DNA of 64,000 nt from Occultella gossypii (GTDB lineage: Bacteria > Actinomycetota > Actinomycetes > Actinomycetales > Beutenbergiaceae): contig NZ_JAGSHT010000028.1 in the NCBI RefSeq assembly GCF_019947135.1, positions 1 through 64,000 of the forward strand, given 5' to 3'. Positions 26,639-35,350 of this stretch are shown here, in pieces (the stretch's first letter is position 1; each line of letters opens with the position of its first letter). The notes below the pieces were generated by a model that saw only the letters and a list, made by a program, of their open reading frames with translations, did no database searches and had not been told where the DNA came from. The translations under genes were made by a program, and so were the position numbers.

Positions 26639-27348
26639 TCGCCACCGCGGCCCGGGTGCTGCGCCAGTTGCGACATGACCCGCGCACGATCGCGATGATC
26701 CTCGTCGTCCCGTGCGTGCTGCTCACCCTGCTCTGGTGGATCTACGACGGCGGCCCGACGTTCACGAGCATCGGCCCCGCCCTGCTCGCCCTGTTCCCGA
26801 TGATCATCATGTTCCTCATCACCTCGATCGCGACGCTGCGCGAGCGCCGATCGGGCACCCTGGAGCGACTGCTCACCCTGCCGCTGTCGAAGATCTCCTT
26901 CCTCGGCGGCTACGCGCTGGCCTTCGGCGTGATGGCCACCGTGCAAGCGCTGCTCGCCTCGGCGCTCATGCTGGGCCCGCTCGGCCTCGAGGTGCAGGGT
27001 CCGTGGGCGCTGCTGGTGCTGATCGCGGTGCTCGATTCACTCCTCGGTGTGGCCCTCGGCCTGTTCGTCAGTGCGTTCGCGAACACCGAGTTCCAGGCGG
27101 TCCAGTTCATGCCGGCCATCGTGCTCCCACAGGTGCTGTTGTGCGGACTGCTGGTGCCGCGCGCCGACCTGCCCCGGTTCCTGGAGATCGTCTCCAACGT
27201 CCTGCCGTTGTCCTACGCCGTCGACGCCATGAACGAGGTGGCCCGGGAGTCCGTACCCGACCTGACGCTTCCGTTGGTCGTCCTGGTGGCCTTCATCGTC
27301 GGGATGCTCGCGCTCGGGTCCGCCACGCTGCGGCGCCGGACACCCTGA
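26635..27348 (+). CDS. ABC-2 type transporter permease
   Basis: 237 residues starting at GTG within a GTGA overlap. Six transmembrane helices with the ABC-2 signatures RERRSGTLERLLTLPLSK and VQFMPAIVLPQVLLCGLLVPRADLPRFLEIVSNVLPLSYAVDAM. Forms an exporter with the preceding ATPase; substrate unknown. Confidence 0.92.
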   Translation: MIATAARVLRQLRHDPRTIAMILVVPCVLLTLLWWIYDGGPTFTSIGPALLALFPMIIMFLITSIATLRERRSGTLERLLTLPLSKISFLGGYALAFGVMATVQALLASALMLGPLGLEVQGPWALLVLIAVLDSLLGVALGLFVSAFANTEFQAVQFMPAIVLPQVLLCGLLVPRADLPRFLEIVSNVLPLSYAVDAMNEVARESVPDLTLPLVVLVAFIVGMLALGSATLRRRTP

Positions 27349-27419
27349 GATCCGCCCAACCCGGCGGGTCCTGGTTAGGCTGGCCGCGAACCCCCGAACC
27401 CGAACCCTGAGGATCCGCC

Positions 27420-28520
27420 GTGCCCCAGAAGGTCCAGGGCGTCATCGCCCGCGCCAAGGATGCCCCCGTCGAACTGACGACGATCGTGATCCCCGATCCC
27501 GGTGCCGGTGAGGCGGTCGTGCGGATCCAGGCGTGCGGCGTCTGCCACACCGACCTGCACTACCGGGACGGCGGCATCAACGACGAGTTCCCGTTCCTGC
27601 TCGGCCACGAGGCGGCCGGGATCGTCGAGGAGGTCGGCCCCGGGGTCACCGAGGTGGCGCCGGGCGACTACGTCATCCTGAACTGGCGGGCCGTGTGCGG
27701 CCAGTGCCGGGCGTGCCTGCGGGGCCGGCCGTGGTACTGCTTCGCCACCCACAACGCCACCCAGAAGATGACGCTCGAGGACGGGACCGAGCTCTCGCCC
27801 GCCCTCGGCATCGGCGCGTTCGCGGAGAAGACCCTGGTCGCCGCCGGGCAGTGCACCAAGGTGGACCCCGCCGCGGCCCCCGAGGCGGCCGGGCTGCTCG
27901 GCTGTGGGGTGATGGCGGGCATCGGGGCCGCGATCAACACCGGCGGCGTGACCCGCGGCGACACCGTCGCGGTGCTCGGCTGCGGCGGCGTCGGCGACGC
28001 CGCGATCATGGGCGCCGCGCTCGCCGGCGCGGGCACGATCATCGCCGTCGACGTCGAGGACACCAAGCTCGAGTGGGCCAAGGGCGCCGGCGCCACCCAC
28101 ACGGTGAACTCCTCCCGCACGGACCCGGTCGAGGCGATCCGCGAGCTGACCGGCGGCTTCGGCGCGGACGTGGTGATCGACGCCGTCGGCCGCCCGGAGA
28201 CGTACAAGCAGGCGTTCTACGCCCGGGACCTGGCGGGCGTCGTGGTGTTGGTCGGCGTGCCGAACCCGACCATGACGCTCGAACTGCCGCTCGCCGACGT
28301 GTTCGGCCGCGGTGGCGCCCTGAAGTCCTCCTGGTACGGCGACTGCCTACCCAGCCGGGACTTCCCGATGCTGATCGACCTGTATCTGCAGGGCCGGCTC
28401 GACCTCGACGCGTTCGTGTCCGAACGGATCGGGTTGGGCGACATCGAGGCCGCATTCACGAAGATGCACGACGGCGCCGTGCTGCGCAGCGTCGTGGTGC
28501 TGGAAGGAGCGACCGTATGA
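27420..28520 (+). CDS. S-(hydroxymethyl)mycothiol dehydrogenase (NAD-dependent formaldehyde dehydrogenase)
   Basis: 366 residues, zinc medium-chain dehydrogenase. Catalytic zinc ligands Cys42 ([13 protein letters not shown]) and His63 ([13 protein letters not shown]); structural zinc Cys93, 96, 99 and 107; NAD motif GCGGVG. The sequence style ([28 protein letters not shown]) is that of the mycothiol-dependent formaldehyde dehydrogenase (MscR/AdhE2). GTG start behind GAGGAT; a TAGGCT -10 box lies at 27376. Its stop overlaps the start of the metallo-hydrolase gene by 4 bases, and both appear to act in formaldehyde detoxification. Confidence 0.93.
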   Translation: MPQKVQGVIARAKDAPVELTTIVIPDPGAGEAVVRIQACGVCHTDLHYRDGGINDEFPFLLGHEAAGIVEEVGPGVTEVAPGDYVILNWRAVCGQCRACLRGRPWYCFATHNATQKMTLEDGTELSPALGIGAFAEKTLVAAGQCTKVDPAAAPEAAGLLGCGVMAGIGAAINTGGVTRGDTVAVLGCGGVGDAAIMGAALAGAGTIIAVDVEDTKLEWAKGAGATHTVNSSRTDPVEAIRELTGGFGADVVIDAVGRPETYKQAFYARDLAGVVVLVGVPNPTMTLELPLADVFGRGGALKSSWYGDCLPSRDFPMLIDLYLQGRLDLDAFVSERIGLGDIEAAFTKMHDGAVLRSVVVLEGATV

Positions 28521-29170
28521 GCACGACGAACGACAACCCCACCGGCACGCGCGTCGACAAGGTGGTCACCTCGGGCACGTTCTCGCTCGACGGCGGCACC
28601 TGGGAGGTCGACAACAACGTCTGGGTGGTCGGTGACGACTCGGAATGCGTCCTCATCGACGCCGCCCACGACGTCGACGCCATCACCGCCGCCGTGGCCG
28701 GGCGCCAGGTGCGGGGCATCCTGCTCACCCACGCCCACGACGACCACATCGGCGTCGCCTGCCAGCTCGCCGGCGACTTCGGTACGCACACCTACCTGCA
28801 CCCGGCGGATCGGGAGCTCTGGGACCGGACCCACCCGGGTGTCGGTCCCGACTCGGACCTGACCGACGGCGACACGTTCACCATCGGCGACGTCACCCTC
28901 GAGGTGTTGCACACGCCGGGTCATTCCCCCGGCTCGTGCAGCTTCCACAGCCCGGACCTCGGCGCGGTGTTCACCGGGGACACCCTGTTCCAGGGTGGTC
29001 CCGGCGCGACCGGGCGGTCCTTCTCGCACTTCCCGACGATCATCGACTCGATCACCGAGCAGTTGCTGACCCTGCCGCCCACCACGGTGGTGCACACCGG
29101 CCACGGCGATGACACGACGATCGGCGCGGAGGCCCCGCACCGGCAGGAGTGGATCGACCGGGGGCACTGA
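28517..29170 (+). CDS. Metallo-beta-lactamase-fold hydrolase, probable S-formylmycothiol hydrolase
   Basis: 217 residues with the HxHxDH motif at 72-77 (THAHDDH), the later HTPGHSPGS and FTGDTLF metal ligands and a final His near [10 protein letters not shown]. Glyoxalase II-like. The tight ATGA coupling to the mycothiol-dependent formaldehyde dehydrogenase suggests it cleaves the S-formylmycothiol product to formate and mycothiol; this assignment rests on context, not on a residue signature. Confidence 0.88.
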   Translation: MSTTNDNPTGTRVDKVVTSGTFSLDGGTWEVDNNVWVVGDDSECVLIDAAHDVDAITAAVAGRQVRGILLTHAHDDHIGVACQLAGDFGTHTYLHPADRELWDRTHPGVGPDSDLTDGDTFTIGDVTLEVLHTPGHSPGSCSFHSPDLGAVFTGDTLFQGGPGATGRSFSHFPTIIDSITEQLLTLPPTTVVHTGHGDDTTIGAEAPHRQEWIDRGH

Positions 29171-29175
29171 CCCGG

Positions 29176-30345
29176 TCAGGTCCGGGCCGGCACCGGTTGC
29201 GGCGCCGGCGGGCCGACATAGCGCGCGGATGGGCGGATGATCTTGGTGTCCGTGCTCTGCTCCAGGACGTTCGCGGTCCAGCCGAGGACGCGCGCGGCTG
29301 CGAAGGTCGGGGTGAAGAGGGTGCGCTCGAACCCGATGTGTTCCATCACGACGGCCGCGTACCACTCGAGGTTGGTGTGCAGGGCACGCCCCGGCTTGTG
29401 CCGTTCGAGAAGCACGGGGATCCGCTCCTCGACGGCGACCGCGAAGTCGACGCGCGGTCCCCCGAAGCCCTGGGCGACCCGCTTCAGCAAGGCTGAGCGC
29501 GGGTCCTCGGTCCGATAGACGGGGTGCCCGAATCCCATGATCCTCACGCCGGCTCGCAGTTGCTCGCTCACCCAGGCGTCGATGTGCCCCGGGGTGCCGA
29601 TCTCGTCGAGGCTGTCGAGGGCTCGGCTGGGCGCGCCGCCGTGCAACGGCCCGGACAGTGCGCCGAGGGCGCCGACGAGGCAGGACGCGGCATCGGCGCC
29701 GGTCGACGCGATCACCCGGGTGGCGAAGGTCGAGGCATTGAAGCCGTGGTCGATGGCCGCCACCAGGTACGCGGACAGCGCCGCCACGTGTGCATCCTCG
29801 GCCTCCTCCCCGCGCAGCATGTACAGGTAGTTCGCGACCAGTCCGAGGTCCGGGCGGGGCTCGACCGGTCGGTCCCCCGCCCGCAGCCGGGCGAGCGCCG
29901 CGACGATCGTGGGCACGCGAGCGGCGAGGCCGATCAGGTCGTCGCGACGTTGCTCGCGGGTGAGGTCGTAGAGCGGCAGCAGGCCACGCTGGGATCCCTC
30001 GAGGGCGAGGGCGGCGCGCAGGCCGGCGAGCGGATCTGCCGGGCCGGCATCCCGCGCGATGATGGGCAGGATCCCGGCCAGATCCTGTGACAACGGTGCC
30101 TGGGCGGCCACCTCGGCGGCGAACTCGTCACCGGCCGCGGCGTCGGGCAGTTCGCCGTCGAGCAGCAGTTTCCAGACATCCTCCACCGTTCGGGAAGCGG
30201 CGAGCTCCGTGGCCGAGTACTGGCGGTAGTGATAGAAGCCCTCGTGGCCACGCACGTCACTGAGCTCGGTCTCGGTGACGACGACGTTCGTGAGCCCACG
30301 CGGGACGTCGATCGGGGCATTGTCCATGCGCGACGGTGACTGCAT
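29176..30345 (-). CDS. Citrate synthase, CitA-like
   Basis: 389 residues of the citrate synthase family. First catalytic His in SGPLHGGAPS, second in IMGFGHPVYRTEDPR. The position of the usual catalytic Asp is Glu (HTNLEWYAAVVM), a change I recall from the actinobacterial CitA branch. CoA-binding RPSARYVGP at the end. ATG preceded by TAGGAGGATCC. It diverges from an HTH-fused citrate synthase across a 97-bp region with repeats, suggesting shared regulation. Confidence 0.88.
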   Translation of the reverse strand: MQSPSRMDNAPIDVPRGLTNVVVTETELSDVRGHEGFYHYRQYSATELAASRTVEDVWKLLLDGELPDAAAGDEFAAEVAAQAPLSQDLAGILPIIARDAGPADPLAGLRAALALEGSQRGLLPLYDLTREQRRDDLIGLAARVPTIVAALARLRAGDRPVEPRPDLGLVANYLYMLRGEEAEDAHVAALSAYLVAAIDHGFNASTFATRVIASTGADAASCLVGALGALSGPLHGGAPSRALDSLDEIGTPGHIDAWVSEQLRAGVRIMGFGHPVYRTEDPRSALLKRVAQGFGGPRVDFAVAVEERIPVLLERHKPGRALHTNLEWYAAVVMEHIGFERTLFTPTFAAARVLGWTANVLEQSTDTKIIRPSARYVGPPAPQPVPART

Positions 30346-30390
30346 CGGATCCTCCTATGGCGGTGTCGGGTAGCCTCACGAGACCACAGG

Positions 30391-30420
30391 CATTGATCAC
30401 TGACCAATCAATGTTGATCA
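30391..30420. promoter_or_regulatory. Operator-like repeats between the two citrate synthase genes
   Basis: A perfect inverted repeat CATTGAT-N9-ATCAATG spans 30391-30413. In addition TTGATCA occurs twice in the same orientation at 30393-30399 and 30414-30420, exactly 21 bp (two helical turns) apart. The likely reader is the HTH domain of the divergent gene product. Confidence 0.6.
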
Positions 30421-30442
30421 CGTCAATATCGCGGGAGGCACC

Positions 30443-31684
30443 GTGTCCGAGCCGTTGCCGCGCCTGACCACGGCGCAGGCCGCCGCGCGTCTGGGCGTGA
30501 AGCCGACGACCCTCTACGCCTACGTCTCACGCGGGCTCATCGGGAGCACTCGCGCGGAGACCGGCGGTGGCTCGACGTTCGACGCCCTGGAGGTGGAGCA
30601 GCTGGCCGCGACGAGGCGGCGCGGACGTGAGGGTGCGGGTGCGGCTCCCGACCAGAACCGCGGCCGCCCGCTCATGGTCCTCGACTCCCCACTCACCCTC
30701 ATCGAGAACGACGAGCTGTACTACCGCGGCCGCAGGGCGACGGACCTCGCACGGACCCTCGGTCTCGAGGCCGCGATCGAGTTCCTCTGGTCGCAGACCC
30801 CGACCACCACCGCCGGTGTGGGCTGCCACGCCTCCGCCGAGGTGGTCCGCCCTGCCCGCGCCGCTGGCGACCTCCTCGGGCCGGCGGCCAGGCTGATCGA
30901 CCGGATGCAGCTGAGCGTGGTGGTCGCGGGCACGCACGACCCACTCCGCACCGACCTCGAGCCGGACGCCGTCCACTCCGCCGGGCGGCGCCTCATCGCC
31001 ACGATGGTCGACGCCCTTCCCGATCTCGGCCCTGCCGCCTCGGGTTCGGCGTCTTTGGCGCAGCGACTCTGGCCCAAGCTGACGGCGGCGCCCAGCACCA
31101 CGGCCGACCTGGCCCTGTTGGATTCGACGCTGGTCCTGTGCCTGGACCACGATCTGGCCACGGCGACCCTCGCCGCGCGCGTAGCCGCCTCCGCCCGTGC
31201 GCATCCCTACGCGGCGATCGCCTGCGCCCTCTCTGCGTTCGACAGCGCCATGCACGGCTCGGCTCCGTCGGCGGCGACCCAGATGCTCCGGGAAGCGCTC
31301 GACGGCGCACCCGAGCGAGCGATCGCCGGAGCGGCCGTCCGCGGTCGCGGCATCCCGGGGTTCGGACACGTGCTGTATCGCCGCACCGATCCGCGGGCGG
31401 CCTTCCTGTTGGGCCGGATGTCGACCATGACCCGTTACGCGGCCGCGATCCGCGCGGCTCGGGAGCTGGTCGCGATGGTGGGACCGCGCACCGGCCGGCC
31501 CGTCAACGTCGACCTGGCGCTGGCGGTCCTGGCCGTGGGAGCGGCGATGGGCGACGATGCCGGGCAGGCGATCTTCGCCGTCGCTCGGTCGGCCGGGTGG
31601 CTCGCGCACGTGGTCGACGAGTACAGCCAGCGGCCGCTGCGACTGCGACCGGAGTCGGCCTACGTCGGGCCGCGGCCCGAGTGA
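30443..31684 (+). CDS. Helix-turn-helix domain fused to citrate synthase
   Basis: 413 residues. Residues 7-55 form a MerR/excisionase-like HTH (LTTAQAAARLGVKPTTLYAYVSRG, then a wing-like RAETGGGSTFDALEVEQL). Residues 75-413 are a citrate synthase domain that keeps all three catalytic positions: His in SAMHGSAPS, His in GFGHVLYRRTDPR, Asp in VNVDLALAV. GTG start behind GGGAGG. Such proteins occur beside citrate synthase genes in actinobacteria. A citrate synthase that also binds DNA, or a regulator that senses acetyl-CoA or oxaloacetate through a citrate synthase fold, are both possible. Confidence 0.88.
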   Translation: MSEPLPRLTTAQAAARLGVKPTTLYAYVSRGLIGSTRAETGGGSTFDALEVEQLAATRRRGREGAGAAPDQNRGRPLMVLDSPLTLIENDELYYRGRRATDLARTLGLEAAIEFLWSQTPTTTAGVGCHASAEVVRPARAAGDLLGPAARLIDRMQLSVVVAGTHDPLRTDLEPDAVHSAGRRLIATMVDALPDLGPAASGSASLAQRLWPKLTAAPSTTADLALLDSTLVLCLDHDLATATLAARVAASARAHPYAAIACALSAFDSAMHGSAPSAATQMLREALDGAPERAIAGAAVRGRGIPGFGHVLYRRTDPRAAFLLGRMSTMTRYAAAIRAARELVAMVGPRTGRPVNVDLALAVLAVGAAMGDDAGQAIFAVARSAGWLAHVVDEYSQRPLRLRPESAYVGPRPE

Positions 31685-31766
31685 GCCGGTGCCCGGCGAC
31701 CACGCCGGCAGTGCCGCCCGCCGGCCCAGTAGCATCGGAGCGCGGCCGGACGGAGGGTGGAACATC

Positions 31767-32795
31767 GTGGAATTTCGTGCAGTGAGTGACGATTCCGACG
31801 AGGTGCTCGTCGCCGTCGAGGGATCCCTCGGCCGGCTCCGCCTGAACCGGCCCCGCGCGATCAACGCCCTGACGCCGGGCATGATCGGCACGCTCACGAC
31901 CCTGCTCGAGGGCTGGGCCGTCGACGAGCGGATCACGGCCGTCGCCCTCGATGGCGCCGGGGAGCGCGGACTGTGCTCCGGCGCGGATGTGCGCGCGATC
32001 CGAGCCGGCCTGCTCGACGGCACCGGCGACGCGACCGGGTTCTTCCGTGCGGAGTACGCCCTCAACGCACTGATCTCCGGCTACCCCAAGCCGTACGTGG
32101 CGCTCATGGACGGGATCGTGATGGGAGGCGGCATCGGGCTGTCCGCGCACGGCTCGCTGCGGCTGGTCACCGAACGCACCCGGATCGCGATGCCCGAGAC
32201 CGGGATCGGCCTGTTCCCCGACGTCGGTGCGATGTTCTTCCTGTCCCGGGCGCCTGGCGAGCTCGGCACGCACCTTGCGCTCACCGGCAGCCAGGCGAGC
32301 GGGGCGGACGCGATCGCGGTCAGGTTCGCGGACACCCTCGTCGACTCCGGGTCGTGGCCCGCGATCGTCGCCCGGCTGGCCTCCGGCGAGGCGCTCGACC
32401 CATCCGTCGGCCGGACCGCGCCGGCCGCTGCCCTGCCGGCCGAGCGCGGATGGATCGACCGGTGCTACGCGGGGGACGATCCGGTCGCGATCCTCGACGC
32501 ACTCCGCCGGGCCCCCGAACCTGCCGCCCGGGAGGCCGGCACGGTCCTGGCCGCGCGGTCCCCGCTCTCTGTCGCGGTGACCCTGGCAGCGATCCGGCGG
32601 GCAGCCGGCCTCGGCTCGGTCCCCGAGGTGCTCGCCCAGGACCTGCGGATTGCGACGGCGTTGATGGCCACCCCGGACTTCGCCGAGGGCGTGCGGGCCG
32701 TGCTGGTGGACAAGGACCACCAGCCGCGCTGGCAGCACGCATCGCTGACAGAGGTGGGTCGCGCCGAGGTGCTCGCGATGTTCGCCGGAGCCTGA
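31767..32795 (+). CDS. Enoyl-CoA hydratase/isomerase family, 3-hydroxyisobutyryl-CoA hydrolase-like
   Basis: 342 residues; GTG start behind GGAGGGTGG and a TAGCAT box at 31730. Crotonase-fold motifs: LNRPRAINALTPGM, GLCSGADVRAIRAG, MDGIVMGGGIGLSAHGS and MPETGIGLFPDVGAMFFLSR. The length (over 340) and the PDVG segment fit the ECH_2 subgroup with 3-hydroxyisobutyryl-CoA hydrolases of valine degradation rather than a short enoyl-CoA hydratase. Confidence 0.85.
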   Translation: MEFRAVSDDSDEVLVAVEGSLGRLRLNRPRAINALTPGMIGTLTTLLEGWAVDERITAVALDGAGERGLCSGADVRAIRAGLLDGTGDATGFFRAEYALNALISGYPKPYVALMDGIVMGGGIGLSAHGSLRLVTERTRIAMPETGIGLFPDVGAMFFLSRAPGELGTHLALTGSQASGADAIAVRFADTLVDSGSWPAIVARLASGEALDPSVGRTAPAAALPAERGWIDRCYAGDDPVAILDALRRAPEPAAREAGTVLAARSPLSVAVTLAAIRRAAGLGSVPEVLAQDLRIATALMATPDFAEGVRAVLVDKDHQPRWQHASLTEVGRAEVLAMFAGA

Positions 32796-32855
32796 CACCG
32801 CTGCCACGGCGCGGCCGAGGCCCCCCGGGGCGGGCTCGCCGTCGGATCCGCACCG

Positions 32856-32869
32856 TAGGCTCTAGGACC
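32856..32869 (+). promoter_or_regulatory. -10 box of a leaderless promoter for the phosphatase gene
   Basis: TAGGCT ends 8 nt before the ATG at 32870; no ribosome binding site is visible. Confidence 0.45.
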
Positions 32870-33583
32870 ATGGCCACCCTCCTCCTCGTTCGCCACGGGC
32901 GCACCACCGCGAACGCGAGCGGCGTGCTCGCCGGCCGGACGCCCGGCATCGAACTCGACGAGACCGGCCGCGCCCAAGCCCGCAGCACCGGGGAGCGGCT
33001 GGCTCCGGTGCCACTCGTCGGCGTCGTCACAAGCCCGATGCTGCGCTGCGAGCAGACCACCCAGGCGATCCTCGACGCCCGGTCGTCGCGCCCCGGGGTG
33101 TGGACCGACGCGGCCCTGACCGAGTGCGACTACGGGCAGTGGCAGGGCCTGACGCTGAAGGACCTCGTCAAGCACGACCTCTGGCCGGTCGTGCAGCAGC
33201 AGCCGTCCGCCGTGACCTTTCCCGGCGGGGAGTCCATGGCAGCCATGCAGGCACGCGCCGTCGCCGCGGTCCGGCAGCGCGACGCCGCGTTCGAGGCAGA
33301 GCACGGCCCGGGCGCGGTCTGGGTCGCCGTGAGCCATGGCGACCTCATCAAATCCGTCCTCGCCGATGCCCTCGGCATGCACCTCGACCTGTTCCAGCGG
33401 ATCAACGTCGGGCCCGCGTCCGTGTCGATCGTGCAGTACACCCCGACCCGTCCGAACGTCGTCGCCGTCAACACCGATGCCGGCGACCTGGCCTGGCTCG
33501 CGGACACCAGCACCAAGGCCTCGGCCGAGGCTGCGGTCGGAGGTGGCGCCGGCACTGGACGTTCTCCCTCGACACGCTCGTAG
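32870..33583 (+). CDS. Histidine phosphatase family protein, MSMEG_4193-like
   Basis: 237 residues. RHG catalytic motif (LLVRHGRTTANASGVLAGR), second Arg in SPMLRCEQT, TECDYGQWQG and the second His in AVSHGDLIKSVLADALG. This is the MSMEG_4193-type phosphoglycomutase-like group, followed here as usual by DUF3090 and SCO1664-type genes. In other actinobacteria mshC (mycothiol synthesis) is often the next gene, but it is absent here. Substrate unknown. Confidence 0.9.
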   Translation: MATLLLVRHGRTTANASGVLAGRTPGIELDETGRAQARSTGERLAPVPLVGVVTSPMLRCEQTTQAILDARSSRPGVWTDAALTECDYGQWQGLTLKDLVKHDLWPVVQQQPSAVTFPGGESMAAMQARAVAAVRQRDAAFEAEHGPGAVWVAVSHGDLIKSVLADALGMHLDLFQRINVGPASVSIVQYTPTRPNVVAVNTDAGDLAWLADTSTKASAEAAVGGGAGTGRSPSTRS

Positions 33584-33592
33584 CATGGAGTC
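33581..33592 (+). promoter_or_regulatory. -10-like box overlapping the upstream stop codon
   Basis: TAGCAT begins at the stop codon of the phosphatase gene and ends 6 nt before the ATG of the DUF3090 gene, which has no ribosome binding site. A leaderless internal promoter is possible. Confidence 0.35.
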
Positions 33593-34156
33593 ATGACTCC
33601 CCTCGTCCACGGATTCGACTGGCCCGACCGCTTCGTCGTGGGCACCGTCGGCCAACCCGGTGCGCGCACGTTCTACCTCCAGGCTCGCGCGGGGTCGCAA
33701 CTGGTCAGCGTGGCGCTCGAGAAGGAACAGTCCGCCGCGCTCGCCATCAAGATCGATGAGGTGCTCGACCGGCTGATGGCCGAGGACGGCAACCCGTTCA
33801 GCGTGCCCGAGAAGGCTCCGGAGGGCCTCCTCGACCACGAGCCCCTGGACGAGCCGGTCGAGGAGCGGTTCCGCGTCGGCACGATGAGCCTCGGCTGGGA
33901 CCCGACCACCGCCCAGATCGTGATCGAGGCGCTCCCGCTGGCCGGCTCCGAGGACGACGAGGCGCTCGAGGAGTTCGACCCGGAGGATTTCGAACCCGAG
34001 GAGGTCCTCCAGGTCCGGATCCCGGTCGGCTCGGCCCGGGTGTTCGCGCGCCGGGCCCGCGAGATGGTCGGCGCCGGCCGGCCGATCTGTCCCCTCTGCG
34101 GCGCCCCGATCGACGGCGACGACCACGTCTGCACCCTGCCCGACTCCTTCACATGA
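33593..34156 (+). CDS. DUF3090 family protein
   Basis: 187 residues, DUF3090 (YjbI-like in some lists): FDWPDRFVVGTVGQPGARTFYLQA, LEKEQSAALAIKIDEVLDRL and the C-terminal CPLCG-IDGDDHVCTLP zinc-ribbon-like cysteines. Function unknown. Its stop overlaps the SCO1664-type gene by 4 bases, consistent with a conserved gene pair. Confidence 0.9.
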   Translation: MTPLVHGFDWPDRFVVGTVGQPGARTFYLQARAGSQLVSVALEKEQSAALAIKIDEVLDRLMAEDGNPFSVPEKAPEGLLDHEPLDEPVEERFRVGTMSLGWDPTTAQIVIEALPLAGSEDDEALEEFDPEDFEPEEVLQVRIPVGSARVFARRAREMVGAGRPICPLCGAPIDGDDHVCTLPDSFT

Positions 34157-34941
34157 GCGAGGTGTCCACCGGCGAGGCCGACGCCGGCCGGCTGGCCGAC
34201 GGCGAGCTCGAGCTCGTCGGCCGGATCCGGCAGGCCTCGAACGCCACGTTCGTCGGCCGGATCGAGGGCGTGAGCGTCGTCTACAAGCCGGTCGCCGGAG
34301 AGCGCCCGCTCTGGGACTTCCCCGACGGCACGCTGGCCCGGCGCGAGGTGGCCGCCCACGCGCTGTCGGAGTCGTTCGGGTGGGACGTGGTGCCCAGGAC
34401 CTGGCTGCGTGACGGCCCACTCGGGCACGGAATGGTGCAGGTGTGGTGCGAACCCGACCCGGCCCAGGACCCGGTGGACCTGGTCCCGGCCGACGCGGTC
34501 CCCGCGGGGTGGCTCCACGTCTTCGACGGCCTCGACGAGGCTGACCGCATCGTGTCCCTGATCCACGAGGACTCGGCAGCACTGCGCCGGATGGCGGTCT
34601 TCGACATCGTCGCGAACAACGCCGACCGCAAGGGCGGTCACATCCTCCCGACGGCGGCCGGGCACCGGTACGGCGTGGACCACGGACTCACGTTCCACAC
34701 CGATCACAAGCTCCGCACCGTCCTGTGGGGCTGGCTCGGCATGGACCTCGATGCCGACGAGGTGGACGGCCTCGAGCGCGTCCGGGCGGACCTGGCCGGC
34801 GACCTCGGCGCCATCCTCGGCGAGCTGCTCACCCCCGAAGAGGTGGCGGCGACAGCGCAGCGATGCGACCTGCTGCTGGCGCAGGCCCACTTCCCCGGAC
34901 CGAGTGGGGAGATGCCCGCGGTCCCGTGGCCGCCGTTCTGA
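34153..34941 (+). CDS. SCO1664 family protein (PI3/PI4-kinase-like fold)
   Basis: 262 residues. Kinase-like features of the family: VVYKPVAGERPLWDFPDGTL (ATP-site Lys), AHALSESFGWDVVPRTWL, the catalytic-loop-like FDIVANNADRKGGHIL and the metal-site-like YGVDHGLTFH. Known as a conserved partner of DUF3090; substrate unknown, possibly involved in thiol or lipid metabolism, which is only inference. Confidence 0.88.
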   Translation: MSEVSTGEADAGRLADGELELVGRIRQASNATFVGRIEGVSVVYKPVAGERPLWDFPDGTLARREVAAHALSESFGWDVVPRTWLRDGPLGHGMVQVWCEPDPAQDPVDLVPADAVPAGWLHVFDGLDEADRIVSLIHEDSAALRRMAVFDIVANNADRKGGHILPTAAGHRYGVDHGLTFHTDHKLRTVLWGWLGMDLDADEVDGLERVRADLAGDLGAILGELLTPEEVAATAQRCDLLLAQAHFPGPSGEMPAVPWPPF

Positions 34942-34954
34942 CCTCGGCCAGCGC

Positions 34955-35350
34955 TCAGCCCGGCGGCACGGCCGGCCGGGACAGGACGCCGAGCGCCGCG
35001 TCGAGCGCGGCATGCGCCGCGGCGGGGTCCACGCCGAGCTGACGAGCCGTGAGCGCGAGCCGCTCGGCGGCGTCAGCCAGATCAGCCTGCGCCGTGCCGG
35101 TGCCCGCTTCCGTCGGAGGGAGCACCACGGTGCCGTTCCGGCCGGCCGTGGCGACCAGCCCGTCCCGGGCGAGCGCGTCATAGACCTTGTTGACCGTGCC
35201 CCGGGCGAGGCCGAGGTCGACGGCAAGATGCCGGATCGGCGGGAGCCGCACGCCCGGAGCGAGCTGCCCGGACACGATGAGTCGCTCGATCTGAGCACGG
35301 AGCTGCTCGAACACCGGCACCGGCGAGGCGGTATCGACCTCGACGATCAT
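34955..35350 (-). CDS. GntR-family regulator, short YtrA-like type
   Basis: 131 residues with a GntR winged helix at 9-78 (VPVFEQLRAQIERLI, GVRLPPIRHLAVDLGLARGT, VNKVYDALARDGLV) and a 50-residue tail. ATG overlaps the stop of the upstream membrane protein gene (ATGA), the same construction as the pair at 3087-4612. Likely represses its own operon through the repeats at 36222-36252. Confidence 0.9.
   Translation of the reverse strand: MIVEVDTASPVPVFEQLRAQIERLIVSGQLAPGVRLPPIRHLAVDLGLARGTVNKVYDALARDGLVATAGRNGTVVLPPTEAGTGTAQADLADAAERLALTARQLGVDPAAAHAALDAALGVLSRPAVPPG

Noticed and set aside
32465-34582. 705-codon open frame on the minus strand
   Set aside because: Arg/Pro/Ala-rich shadow of the crotonase, phosphatase, DUF3090 and SCO1664 genes, all of which have recognisable domains.
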